Source of the DNA: Bailinhaonella thermotolerans
Lineage (GTDB): Bacteria; Actinomycetota; Actinomycetes; Streptosporangiales; Streptosporangiaceae
Direction: 5' to 3'
DNA: 64,000 nucleotides
Assembly: GCF_003594875.1 (NCBI RefSeq)
Contig: NZ_QZEY01000006.1
Span: 248,001 to 312,000, forward strand
The notes under the pieces were generated by a model that did no database searches, had not been told where the DNA came from, and was given only the letters and a program-made list of their open reading frames with translations. Both the position numbers and the translations under genes were made by a program. The first letter of the stretch is position 1. Each line of letters opens with the position of its first letter. This document shows positions 23,227-31,359 of this stretch, piece after piece.

Positions 23227-24345
23227 TCAAGGGGTGAGGGTCAGGCGCCAGAGGGTGGTGGTCTCGGCGGATCTGGCGGGGTGGAGGGGGTCTTCGGGGT
23301 CGGCGGCTCGCGGGTGGCGGGGGGTGGTGGACGTCGTGCCGACCACGCGGAGGGCGGAGCGGGCGAACATCTCGCGCAGGTCGGCGCGGGTGCGGAGGGC
23401 CAGGTGTTCGGCCAGGTCACTGAGGATCAGCCAGGCTTCGCCGCCCTCGGTCAGATGCCGGGGGACCCCGCTCAGGAAGCGGCGGAGCAGGCGGCCGTCC
23501 GGGTCGTAGACGGCGTGTTCCAGGGGCGAGGTGGGGCGGGCGGGGATCCAGGGCGGGTTGAAGACGATCAAGGGGGCCCGGCCGGGCGGGAACAGGTCCG
23601 CCCGCACGGCCGCGACACGATCCGCCAGGCCCAGCCGGGCGATGTTGTCGCGGGCGCAGTCCACCGCGCGGGGGTCCGCGTCCGTGGCGACCACGCGGCC
23701 GACGCCGCGCCGCGCCAGGAGGGCGGCCAGGACGCCGGTGCCGGTGCCCACGTCGAAGGCCAGGTCGTGCGCCGCGGGGAGGGGCGCGGCGGCGACCAGG
23801 TCCACGTACTCCCCTCTGACCGGCGAGAACACCCCGTAGTGCGGGTGGATCCTGGCGCCCAGGGCGGGGACCTCCACGCCCCGCCGCCGCCACTCGTGCG
23901 CGCCGATCACGCCGAGCAGTTCCCGCAGCGAGGTCACCGAGGAACCGTCCGCGGGGCCGTACGCCTCCTCGCACGCCCGCCGCACGTCAGGTGACCGGGG
24001 CAGCGCGAGCCCGTGGTCGGGCCCGAGCGGGACCAGCAGCATGCCGAGCACGCGGGCGCGGTGGCCCCGGGCGCGGCGGTGCAGGTGGAAGGTCTCGGCC
24101 GGGGTCTTCCCGCGCGGGACGGGCACGCGGTCCACGCGCCGGGACATCGCGCGCAGCAGCCGCCGCGCCGACTGGTAGTCGCCGCGCCACAGCAGCGCGG
24201 TCCCCTCGCAGGCCAGGCGGTACGCCACGGGGGCGGGCAGGGCCTCGTCGGCGGGCCGGACGCGGCGGGGCGGGGGCGCGCCGTTCTCGGAACGCCAGCG
24301 GGCGGTCAGCACGGCGCCGGACTCGGTCCAGCGGATCTCGGGCAC
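23227..24345 (-). CDS. Class I SAM-dependent methyltransferase (HemK/PrmA/RlmG-like)
   Basis: 372 residues. The SAM-binding motif I is FDVGTGTGVLAALL (near residue 190), motif II ends VVATDADPRAVD, and motif IV is VFNPPWIPA (near 258), the N-P-P-[YWF] signature of enzymes that methylate an amide or ring nitrogen in proteins or rRNA. An N-terminal extension of about 140 residues resembles no named domain. GTG at 24345 has GGAG upstream. A 22-codon frame with its own strong ribosome site lies just upstream on the same strand. Exact substrate cannot be told. Confidence 0.85.
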   Translation of the reverse strand: MPEIRWTESGAVLTARWRSENGAPPPRRVRPADEALPAPVAYRLACEGTALLWRGDYQSARRLLRAMSRRVDRVPVPRGKTPAETFHLHRRARGHRARVLGMLLVPLGPDHGLALPRSPDVRRACEEAYGPADGSSVTSLRELLGVIGAHEWRRRGVEVPALGARIHPHYGVFSPVRGEYVDLVAAAPLPAAHDLAFDVGTGTGVLAALLARRGVGRVVATDADPRAVDCARDNIARLGLADRVAAVRADLFPPGRAPLIVFNPPWIPARPTSPLEHAVYDPDGRLLRRFLSGVPRHLTEGGEAWLILSDLAEHLALRTRADLREMFARSALRVVGTTSTTPRHPRAADPEDPLHPARSAETTTLWRLTLTP

Positions 24346-24693
24346 TCGGGGCTCCAGGTGATCGGACGTGACGGGGGCACGTGATCACTTCGACGGGAGC
24401 CGGTGGTTCAGGTCGCGCGCGGCTCCGGCGTCGAAGCGCGGGCCGGGAGGTCGCCGAGCACCATGCCGAGTGTCATGGCCGACCTCCTTCCGCGGCGTTC
24501 TCCGAATCCCCACCATGCTACGCCCCGCCGCCCAGCCGAGATCAAACCCTTTTCCGCCCGCCCTGAGCCCACCGGCCCCGCCGTACGGTCACAACCCCGC
24601 CCTACGGCCACCCGCCGTACGGCCACCGCCCCGCCGTACGGCCGGAGCCCGACCGAGCGGACGAGGGCACGGGCAGGACCGGGCGGGACCGGG
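24346..24693. other. Intergenic gap between methyltransferase and monooxygenase
   Basis: About 350 bases. It holds a possible 22-codon leader frame (24408-24476, minus) and several CCGTACGG motifs at about 24580-24645 that may terminate the monooxygenase message. Otherwise nothing. Confidence 0.4.
24408..24476 (-). CDS. Possible 22-residue leader peptide
   Basis: GGAAGGAGG precedes the ATG at 24476 by about six bases, the best ribosome site in this region. It encodes MTLGMVLGDLPAR then ASTPEPRAT and a stop, 62 bases before the methyltransferase GTG. It could be a leader used in translational attenuation or a small peptide; a chance frame with a good ribosome site is also possible. Too short for homology. 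Confidence 0.35.
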   Translation of the reverse strand: MTLGMVLGDLPARASTPEPRAT

Positions 24694-26235
24694 TCAGGGG
24701 GTGAGGGGGCGGGCGGCGGCGCGGAGGAGGGCGGCGCGGAGCGGGGCCTCGGCGAAGACGGGCAGGACGGCGGCGAGGTGGGCGTCGGGGCGGACCACGT
24801 GGACGCTGTCCGGCCCGGCGTGGAGGGCCTTGGCGGCGTACCCCTCCTCGTCGAACTCCGGCAGCGCCCGCGCGGTGACCGGCAGCCCCAGCCCGGCGCA
24901 GGCCCGCCGCACGTCCCCGGCGCGCCCGGCCGCGGCCGTGAACACGGTGAACCCCGGCCCGAGCAGCCGCCGCAGCCGCGTCCCGCGCCCGCCGCGGGTC
25001 ACCGGCGCGTCCGGGCAGATCACCCCGGGCAGCGGTGGCCGCGCCTCCCCCGGCCCGTCCGGCACGGGCCCGCCGTACGTCGTCAGCGGCGAGTCGGTGT
25101 ACCAGTACGGCTCGGCCAGCTTGCCGGAGTCGATCTCGCGGCGGGCGGACGGGTCGTGGACCGCGCGGGCGAGCGTCTCGCGCCGCCACGCCCGCCGTTC
25201 CTCGGTCTGCGGCACCAGGAACTCCATGGTCCGCCCGGTGACCCGCAGGTTCTCCAGCGCGGCGGCGCGGCGCTCGGTGTCGTAGGTGTCCAGCAGGTCC
25301 TCCCCGCCCAGCGCCAGCTTCCAGGCCAGGTTCTCCGCGTCCTGCGTCCCGGAGTTGAGCCCGCGCGCCCCGAACGGGGCGTACAGGTGCGCCGCGTCCC
25401 CCGCCAGGAACACCCTCCCCCGCCGGAACGTCTCGGCCACCCGCTCGTGGAACCGGTACAGCGTCACCCACACGATGTCGTACGGCAGAGCGCCCGTGAT
25501 CCGGCGCACCATCGCGTCCACGTCGGCGGTGGCCAGGTCGAAGCCGGGCGGGACCTGCCAGTCGATGCGCCAGGTGGAGTCGGGGCACTGGTGCACGAGG
25601 ACCTGGCGGCCGGGGTTCCACGGCGGGTCGAAGTAGAACCGCCGCTCGTTGGGGAACGGCAGCTCGGCCCGGATGTCGCAGATCAGGAACAGGTCGTCGA
25701 ACGACCGGCCGGGGAAGGCGACGCCGGCGAGCCGCCGTACGGTGCTGTGGGCCCCGTCGGCGCCGACGAGGTGGGATCCGGTGACGACGCCGTCCGTGGT
25801 GACGGCCTCGACGCCGCCGCCGGTCTCGCGGTAGCCGGTGAGGGCCGTGCCCAGGCGCAGGTCCACGAGCGGCTCGGCGACCGCGCGCCCGGTCAGCAGC
25901 CGTTCCACCCGGGCCTGGGAGATGTTGATCCAGGGCGGCGGCGTCCCCGGCCCCGGGTCGGGGAAGGTCACGTGGAACAGCTCGTGGTCGCGGTAGTAGG
26001 TGCGGCCGGTGGTCCAGGTGACCCCCTCGGCCAGCATCGGCTCGGCGCATCCGGCGCGGTCGAACACGTCGAGCACGTCCCGCTGGAAGCAGATCGCCCG
26101 GGACCGGGCCTTCGCGCCGCCGGTGTCGGCGACCGGGTCCAGGACGACGCTCGGCACCCCCTGCCTGGCCAGCAGCAGCGCCGTCGTGAGCCCGACCGGC
26201 CCGGCCCCGGCGATCAGGACTGGAGCGCGTTCCAT
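24694..26235 (-). CDS. FAD-dependent aromatic-ring monooxygenase
   Basis: 513 residues of the class A flavoprotein hydroxylase group (PheA/TfdB/MhpA/RdmE). FAD motifs: GAGPVGLTTALLLARQG (residues 10-26), the middle DG motif GADGAHSTVRRLAG (near 160) and the GD motif RVFLAGDAAHLYAPFGARG (near 275). The C-terminal 110 residues form the thioredoxin-like tail of this group. It should hydroxylate a phenolic or polyketide substrate using NAD(P)H and oxygen. Its ATG overlaps the end of the MBL gene by 22 bases, so both are one transcript and probably act in one catabolic or tailoring route. Substrate unknown. Confidence 0.88.
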   Translation of the reverse strand: MERAPVLIAGAGPVGLTTALLLARQGVPSVVLDPVADTGGAKARSRAICFQRDVLDVFDRAGCAEPMLAEGVTWTTGRTYYRDHELFHVTFPDPGPGTPPPWINISQARVERLLTGRAVAEPLVDLRLGTALTGYRETGGGVEAVTTDGVVTGSHLVGADGAHSTVRRLAGVAFPGRSFDDLFLICDIRAELPFPNERRFYFDPPWNPGRQVLVHQCPDSTWRIDWQVPPGFDLATADVDAMVRRITGALPYDIVWVTLYRFHERVAETFRRGRVFLAGDAAHLYAPFGARGLNSGTQDAENLAWKLALGGEDLLDTYDTERRAAALENLRVTGRTMEFLVPQTEERRAWRRETLARAVHDPSARREIDSGKLAEPYWYTDSPLTTYGGPVPDGPGEARPPLPGVICPDAPVTRGGRGTRLRRLLGPGFTVFTAAAGRAGDVRRACAGLGLPVTARALPEFDEEGYAAKALHAGPDSVHVVRPDAHLAAVLPVFAEAPLRAALLRAAARPLTP

Positions 26236-27176
26236 ACGTCCCTGTCCCTCTCCGCCGTCCAGATCACGGGCCGCCCGACCCCCGACAGCTCGTCCCACAG
26301 CCGGGCGACGTTGAACGGCATGCAGTGCTCGAAGATCGGCCAGGCGCCGTAGCGGGGGGCGAGGGCGGCGCGCGCCGCCTCGAACGCCTCCTTCAGCGTC
26401 CCGCCCGCCGTGTGGACCCGGCCCACCTCGGCGAGCATGGTGCGCAGGAAGTCCCGCGTCTGGGCGATCGCCGCGTCCACCGCGTCCCGGCCGTGCGCCA
26501 CCGGGCCGCGCCCGCCGATCAGCGCCGCGGCCTCCAGCTCGGCCACCCGGTCCAGCGTGCCCGCGGCCCACTCGCGGTGGTAGGCGTCGCCGGTGTACAG
26601 CGCGGCCCGAGCCTCCACCAGGTCCCCGGCGAACAGCACCCGCTGCCGGGGCAGCCAGGCCACGATGTCGCCCTCGGTGTGCCCCCGCCCGAGGTGGCGC
26701 AGCTCCAGCTCGCCCCGGTCCCCGCCGAGCTGGATCGTCAGCCGGTCGCCGAAGGTCAGCGTGGGCCAGGTCAGCCCGGGGATCGACGCCGGCTCCTTGA
26801 ACAGGCGGGGCATCCGCGCCAGCTCCGACGCCCAGTCCTCCCGTCCGCGCTCGGCGATCAGCGCCCGGGTGTTCTCGTGCGCCACGATCACCTCCGCCCC
26901 GAACGCCGACGCCCCCAGCGTCCGCACCGCGTGGTAGTGCGAGAGCACGAGGTACCGGATCGGCTTGTCCGTGTGCTCGCGCAGCGCCTCCAGCCACTCC
27001 CGCGCCGCGACCGGCGTGGCCATGGCCTCGAAGCAGACGAGGAAGTCCTCCCCCTCGACCGCCCCCACGTTCGGGTCCCCCTCCGCGGTCAGCGCGTACA
27101 CCCCGTCCCCGACCCGTTCCAGCGTCCGCCGCTTCTCCGCCAGATCGGCGGAGGACGCGAAGGGCCTGCCCACCAT
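26214..27176 (-). CDS. MBL-fold metallohydrolase-like protein with altered metal motif
   Basis: 320 residues; ATG 27176 follows GGGAGG. The metallo-beta-lactamase fold is shown by VGAVEGEDFLVCFEAMA, LVLSHYHAVRTLGASAFGAE, HLGRGHTEGDIVAWLP and VLFAGDLVE. The metal motif HxHxDH reads HYHAVR: the Asp and last His are missing, while the later GHTEGD and GDLVE sites remain. The SoxH-like subgroup may genuinely lack them, so a one-metal enzyme or altered chemistry is possible. First gene of a two-gene operon with the overlapping FAD monooxygenase, so it may hydrolyse that enzyme's product or an upstream ester. Confidence 0.82.
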   Translation of the reverse strand: MVGRPFASSADLAEKRRTLERVGDGVYALTAEGDPNVGAVEGEDFLVCFEAMATPVAAREWLEALREHTDKPIRYLVLSHYHAVRTLGASAFGAEVIVAHENTRALIAERGREDWASELARMPRLFKEPASIPGLTWPTLTFGDRLTIQLGGDRGELELRHLGRGHTEGDIVAWLPRQRVLFAGDLVEARAALYTGDAYHREWAAGTLDRVAELEAAALIGGRGPVAHGRDAVDAAIAQTRDFLRTMLAEVGRVHTAGGTLKEAFEAARAALAPRYGAWPIFEHCMPFNVARLWDELSGVGRPVIWTAERDRDVWNALQS

Positions 27177-27365
27177 GCGACCTCCCGGTAGTCCGTGTAC
27201 GGCTCCCGCCCCTACGATCCCCGGCTTCGCCGCCCCGCGCACGTCCTCCGGCGCACGGGTCCGGCGGGACCGCCGCGCTTCGCAACCGTTCTGAGACCCC
27301 TGGGCCCTGGAGCGGCGGTCGCACCGCTCCTACCCTTCCCTCACGTCGAGGAGAGGAAAGTGCCC

Positions 27366-27791
27366 ATGGCGCAGAACCACGCCCCGAATCCGGCGATGCC
27401 CGGCCAGGTACGAGCCGTCCAGGTGCTGATGTGGATCGGCGTGGCGTTCGGCGTCATCGCCCTGGTCCTGACCCTCCCGCTGCTCCTGTCGCCGGGCAGC
27501 GCGTTCCAGGCCGCCGGGGTCGAGCCGCCCCCCATGGGCGCGCTCTGGGGCCTGACGATCCTCTCGGCGATCTTCCTCGTGGCCGAGCTCATCCTGGTCC
27601 TGCGCATCCCCCGCCGCCAGGCGAGCACCCGGACCGGCATCATCGTGTTCTTCGGCCTGTCGGCCGTCGTCGCCCTCGTCAACGCCGCCCTGTCGAAGTC
27701 CTTCGCCGGCGGCGTCTTCTCGGTGGTCGTCGCCGCCGTCATCATCGGCCTGCTCATGTCCGCCCCGGCCAAGGAGTACTTCTCGGCCTGA
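27366..27791 (+). CDS. Small four-helix membrane protein
   Basis: 141 residues. GAGGAGAGG precedes; ATG 27366 is used, although GTG 27360 is also possible. Four hydrophobic helices (about 18-40, 57-76, 86-105, 112-132) with short loops and a Lys-Glu-Tyr C-terminus. No motif recognised. It stands alone, divergent from the MBL operon. Confidence 0.75.
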   Translation: MAQNHAPNPAMPGQVRAVQVLMWIGVAFGVIALVLTLPLLLSPGSAFQAAGVEPPPMGALWGLTILSAIFLVAELILVLRIPRRQASTRTGIIVFFGLSAVVALVNAALSKSFAGGVFSVVVAAVIIGLLMSAPAKEYFSA

Positions 27792-27839
27792 CGCCGCCTC
27801 CGGCCGTACGGCTCGCGCCCCCGGCGCCCTCCGCTCGCG

Positions 27840-27888
27840 GTGATCACGCGGTTCCGCGCACACCTGGTGCTCCGAGCCGCGTGATCAC
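27840..27888. terminator. Bidirectional terminator between membrane gene and LacI gene
   Basis: Perfect 12-bp inverted repeat GTGATCACGCGG (27840-27851)/CCGCGTGATCAC (27877-27888) with a 25-base loop, between convergent stops. Its GTGATC-containing arm resembles the arm of the repeat at 23080. Confidence 0.7.
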
Positions 27889-27930
27889 GGCGGCGCGGGG
27901 GCCCGGGGTCAGGCGGCGCGGGGGCCGGGG

Positions 27931-28950
27931 TCAGGCGGGGCGGGGCGGCGCGGTGGAGGCGCGCAGGGTGACCTCCGCGGGGACCCGGTGGTGGCGACGC
28001 CTGGGAGCGGGGGCCAGGGCGAGGGTCATGAGGCGTTCCCCCAGGTCTTCCAGGGGGAGGGTGACCGTCGTCAGGGGCGGGGTGAGGTCGGCCACCACGG
28101 GGATGTCGTCGAATCCGGCCAGCGACACGTCCTCGGGGACGCGCAGCCCGGCCTCGCGGAACGCGGTGAGGGCGCCGATCGCCATGACGTCCGCGACCGC
28201 GAAGACGCAGGTCGGGAGGGGCCCCCGGGACAGGAGTTCGCGGGCCGCCGCGTGACCGCCGTCGCGGGTGAGGTCGCCGGTCACCACGCGGTCCGGCGCC
28301 GGCCGTACGCCCGCCTCGGCCAGGGCCTCGCGGAAGCCGCGCACGCGGTCGGCCACCGTGGTCAGCGCCGGGGGGCCGGCGAGGACGGCGAAGTCGCGAT
28401 GGCCCAGGCCGAGGAGGGCCCGGGCCAGGGACGCCGCGCCGCCGCGGTTGTCGGGCAGGACGGCGTCGGCGCGGGCGCGGTGGCGGCTCAGCACGGCGAC
28501 CCGGCCGCCCGCCTCCTGGTACGGCGTGAGCTCGGCGTCCAGGGCGCGTTCCCAGGCGGGGTCCTGGAAGGCGGAGCCGGCCAGGAGGATCGCGCGGGCC
28601 CGCTGGGCGCGCAGCGTGGAGACGTAGGCGATCTCGCGGTCGGGGTCGCGGAACGTGCTGGCCAGCATGACCATCAGGTCGTGGTCGGCGGCGACCCGCA
28701 TCGCGCCCCGGGCGACGGCGGCGAAGTACGGGTCGCTCACGTCGTGGCAGATCAGCCCCACGACCTGGCTCGACGCGCGGGCCAGGGCCTGGGCGTGGGC
28801 GTTGGGCCGGTACGCCAGGGCCTCGGCGGCGGCCATCACCTTCTCGCGCAGGTCGGCCCGGACGGTGGTGGAGCCGTTGAGCACGCGCGAGGCGGTGGCG
28901 AGCGACACCCCCGCCGTGCGGGCGACGTCGCCGAGCGTGGTGTGGGTCAC
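27931..28950 (-). CDS. LacI/GalR family transcriptional repressor
   Basis: 339 residues. The N-terminal LacI helix-turn-helix is canonical (TLGDVARTAGVSLATASRVL with the hinge VMAAAEALAYRPNAHAQALA), followed by a periplasmic-binding-protein-like sensor domain (VGLICHDVSDPYFAAVARGA, DVSLAGFDDIPV). GTG 28950 is chosen: GGGAGG lies just upstream and the LacI homology begins there. It is divergent from a three-gene catabolic operon; the 97-bp gap has two LacI-type palindromes. It most likely represses that operon and itself until a sugar-like inducer binds. Confidence 0.92.
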   Translation of the reverse strand: MTHTTLGDVARTAGVSLATASRVLNGSTTVRADLREKVMAAAEALAYRPNAHAQALARASSQVVGLICHDVSDPYFAAVARGAMRVAADHDLMVMLASTFRDPDREIAYVSTLRAQRARAILLAGSAFQDPAWERALDAELTPYQEAGGRVAVLSRHRARADAVLPDNRGGAASLARALLGLGHRDFAVLAGPPALTTVADRVRGFREALAEAGVRPAPDRVVTGDLTRDGGHAAARELLSRGPLPTCVFAVADVMAIGALTAFREAGLRVPEDVSLAGFDDIPVVADLTPPLTTVTLPLEDLGERLMTLALAPAPRRRHHRVPAEVTLRASTAPPRPA

Positions 28951-28992
28951 GGGCCTCCCTTGACGGCGGTACGGCAGGAGCCTACTGTACGC

Positions 28993-29023
28993 CGGGAAAG
29001 CGCTTTCTGAGAGCGCTTTCCCG
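28993..29023. promoter_or_regulatory. Double LacI-family operator
   Basis: GAAAGCGCTTTC at 28996-29007 is a perfect 12-bp palindrome of the LacI/GalR type, and GAGAGCGCTTTC at 29009-29020 is a near-copy 13 bases along. Together they form a larger perfect inverted repeat (CGGGAAAGCGCT at 28993-29004, AGCGCTTTCCCG at 29012-29023). It lies 25 bases before the operon's first start codon. Confidence 0.88.
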
Positions 29024-29047
29024 TTCCCCCGCACTTCAGGAGCACCC

Positions 29048-30199
29048 GTGACTCAAGGCAGGAAGCCGGTCGTCATCGCCATGAACGGCGTGACCGGGCG
29101 CATGGGACACCGCCAGCACCTCGTCCGCTCCATCCTGGCGATCCGGGAGCAGGGCGGCCTGCCCCTCCCCGACGGCACGGTGCTGTGGCCGGAGCCGGTC
29201 CTGGTCGGCCGCAGCGAGGCCAAGCTGCGCGGCCTGGCCGAGACGCACGGCCTCACCCGGTGGACCACCGACCTGGCCGAGGCCCTGGCCGGGGCGGACG
29301 TCTACTTCGACGCCCAGGTCACCAACCAGCGCGAGAAGGCCATCCGCGCCGCGATCGCCGCCGGGAAGCACGTCTACACCGAGAAGCCGCTCGCCGAGGA
29401 CCTGGCCGGCTCGCTGGAGCTGACCCGGCTGGCGAACCAGGCCGGGATCAGGCACGGCGTCGTCCAGGACAAGCTGTTCCTGCCGGGCCTGCTCAAGCTC
29501 AAGCGGCTCATCGACGGCGGATTCTTCGGCCGCGTCCTGTCGGTGCGCGGGGAGTTCGGCTACTGGGTGTTCGAGGGCGACTGGCAGGAGGCCCAGCGCC
29601 CCTCCTGGAACTACCGGGCCGAGGACGGCGGCGGGATCATCCTGGACATGTTCGCCCACTGGCGGTACGTCCTGGACAACCTGTTCGGCCGGGTCCGCAG
29701 CGTGCAGTGCCTCGGGGCGACGCACATCCCCGAGCGCGTCGCCGAGGACGGCACGCCGTACACCGCGACGGCCGACGACGCCGCCTACGGCCTCTTCGAG
29801 CTGGAGGGCGGGATCATCGCGCAGATCAACTCGTCCTGGGCGACGCGCGTCTTCCGGGACGAGCTGGTGGAGTTCCAGGTGGACGGCACCGAGGGCAGCG
29901 CCGTCGCGGGGCTGCGCCGCTGCCGGATCCAGCACCGCGCCACCACGCCCAAGCCGGTCTGGAACCCCGACGTCCCCGCCACGATCGACTTCCGCTCGCA
30001 GTGGCAGGAGGTCCCGGACAACACCGAGTTCGACAACGGCTTCAAGGCCCAGTGGGAGATGTTCCTGCGGCACGTGTACGCCGGGGAGCCGTTCGCCTGG
30101 GACTTCCTGGCCGGGGCGCGCGGCGTGCAGCTCGCCGAGCTGGGCCTGCGGTCCTGGCGCGAGGGCCGCCGGATCGAGGTCCCGGAGCTGACGGCGTGA
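29048..30199 (+). CDS. Gfo/Idh/MocA family oxidoreductase
   Basis: 383 residues. The NAD(P)-binding Rossmann half has an unusual glycine-loop region (VVIAMNGVTGRMGHRQHLVR) and the family's catalytic-region motif GKHVYTEKPLAEDL (near residue 100-113, EKP). The C-terminal alpha/beta half includes GGGIILDMFAHWRYVLDNLF with the conserved Asp/His pair. Such enzymes oxidise or reduce a hydroxyl of a sugar, inositol or sugar acid. First gene of a LacI-controlled operon; its TGA overlaps the GTG of the next gene (GTGA). Substrate unknown. Confidence 0.88.
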   Translation: MTQGRKPVVIAMNGVTGRMGHRQHLVRSILAIREQGGLPLPDGTVLWPEPVLVGRSEAKLRGLAETHGLTRWTTDLAEALAGADVYFDAQVTNQREKAIRAAIAAGKHVYTEKPLAEDLAGSLELTRLANQAGIRHGVVQDKLFLPGLLKLKRLIDGGFFGRVLSVRGEFGYWVFEGDWQEAQRPSWNYRAEDGGGIILDMFAHWRYVLDNLFGRVRSVQCLGATHIPERVAEDGTPYTATADDAAYGLFELEGGIIAQINSSWATRVFRDELVEFQVDGTEGSAVAGLRRCRIQHRATTPKPVWNPDVPATIDFRSQWQEVPDNTEFDNGFKAQWEMFLRHVYAGEPFAWDFLAGARGVQLAELGLRSWREGRRIEVPELTA

Positions 30200-31359
30200 G
30201 CGCGACCCTGCGCCTGCCGTACGGCGACGGCGGCCTGCGGCCGTACACCACGGGTGAGCCGCGGGAGTTCGCGCGGCCGTCCGGGGAGCCGCGGTCGCGG
30301 GTCGTGTACGCCGCCGCGCACGTCGTCGCCGACCCGCTCGCCGACAACACGCCGGGCGCTCCGGCCGTGCTGGACTGGGACGCCACGCTGGCCTTCCGGC
30401 GGCACCTGTGGTCGTACGGTCTGCGCGTGGCCGAGGCGATGGACACCGCGCAGCGCGGGATGGGCCTGGACTGGGCCGCGACCCGGGAGCTGATCGAGCG
30501 CGGCGCGGCCGAGGCGGCGGCCTGCGGCGGCGGCATCGCCTGCGGCGTCGGCACCGACCAGCTCGCGCCCGGGACCGGCACGCTCGACGACGTGATCGCG
30601 GCGTACGAGGAGCAGCTCGCGGTCGTCGAGGCGGCCGGGGCGGACGTCATCCTGATGGCGAGCCGGCGGCTGGCGGCGGTGGCGCGCGGCCCCGAGGACT
30701 ACGCCGAGGTGTACGGCAGGCTGCTGGGCCAGGTGTCGCGGCCGGTGATCCTGCACTGGCTCGGGCCGATGTTCGACCCGGCGCTCGACGGTTACTGGGG
30801 GTCGGGCGACCTCGACGAGGCGACCGGCCACGTGGTCGCGCTGATCGGCGAACACGCCGGCAAGATCGCCGGGATCAAGGTGTCGCTGCTGGACGCGGGG
30901 CGGGAGATCGCGCTGCGGCGGCGGCTGCCTGCCGGGGTGAAGCTGTTCACCGGGGACGACTTCAACTACCCGGAGCTGATCCGCGGGGACGAGCGGGGCC
31001 ACAGCGACGCGCTGCTGGGCGTCTTCGACCCGATCGCCCCGGCGGCGGCGGCCGCGCTCGCCGCACTGGACGCTGGTGATATTTCGGCTTATGACGCGAT
31101 TTTTGAGCCGACGTTGCCGCTCGCCCGGAAGGTCTTCGAGGCGCCGACCTTCAACTACAAGACGGGCGTGGTGTTCCTGGCCTGGCTGGCCGGGCACCAG
31201 GATCACTTCCGCATGGTGAGCGGGCTGGAGAGCGCCCGCTCCCTGCCCCACCTGGCCGAGCTGTTCCGGCTGGCCGACGCCGCCGGGCTGCTGCCCGACC
31301 CGGACCTGGCGGCGGCCCGCATGCGCGCTCTCCTCGCCGTCGCGGGGGTGAGCGCGTGA
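30196..31359 (+). CDS. Dihydrodipicolinate synthase-like aldolase, DUF993 family
   Basis: 387 residues, GTG in a GTGA overlap. I recognise the DUF993 pattern: VVYAAAHVVADPLADN, LDWDATLAFRRHLW, GMGLDWAATRELI, HWLGPMFDPALDGYWGS and GIKVSLLDAGREI with the lysine expected to form a Schiff base in this TIM-barrel aldolase superfamily. Lyase or dehydratase action on a keto-acid sugar is inferred. Oddity: bases 31071-31125 hold a run of A/T-ending codons (GCT GGT GAT ATT, GCT TAT, ATT TTT) in a gene that otherwise ends nearly every codon in G or C. Confidence 0.85.
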   Translation: MSATLRLPYGDGGLRPYTTGEPREFARPSGEPRSRVVYAAAHVVADPLADNTPGAPAVLDWDATLAFRRHLWSYGLRVAEAMDTAQRGMGLDWAATRELIERGAAEAAACGGGIACGVGTDQLAPGTGTLDDVIAAYEEQLAVVEAAGADVILMASRRLAAVARGPEDYAEVYGRLLGQVSRPVILHWLGPMFDPALDGYWGSGDLDEATGHVVALIGEHAGKIAGIKVSLLDAGREIALRRRLPAGVKLFTGDDFNYPELIRGDERGHSDALLGVFDPIAPAAAAALAALDAGDISAYDAIFEPTLPLARKVFEAPTFNYKTGVVFLAWLAGHQDHFRMVSGLESARSLPHLAELFRLADAAGLLPDPDLAAARMRALLAVAGVSA

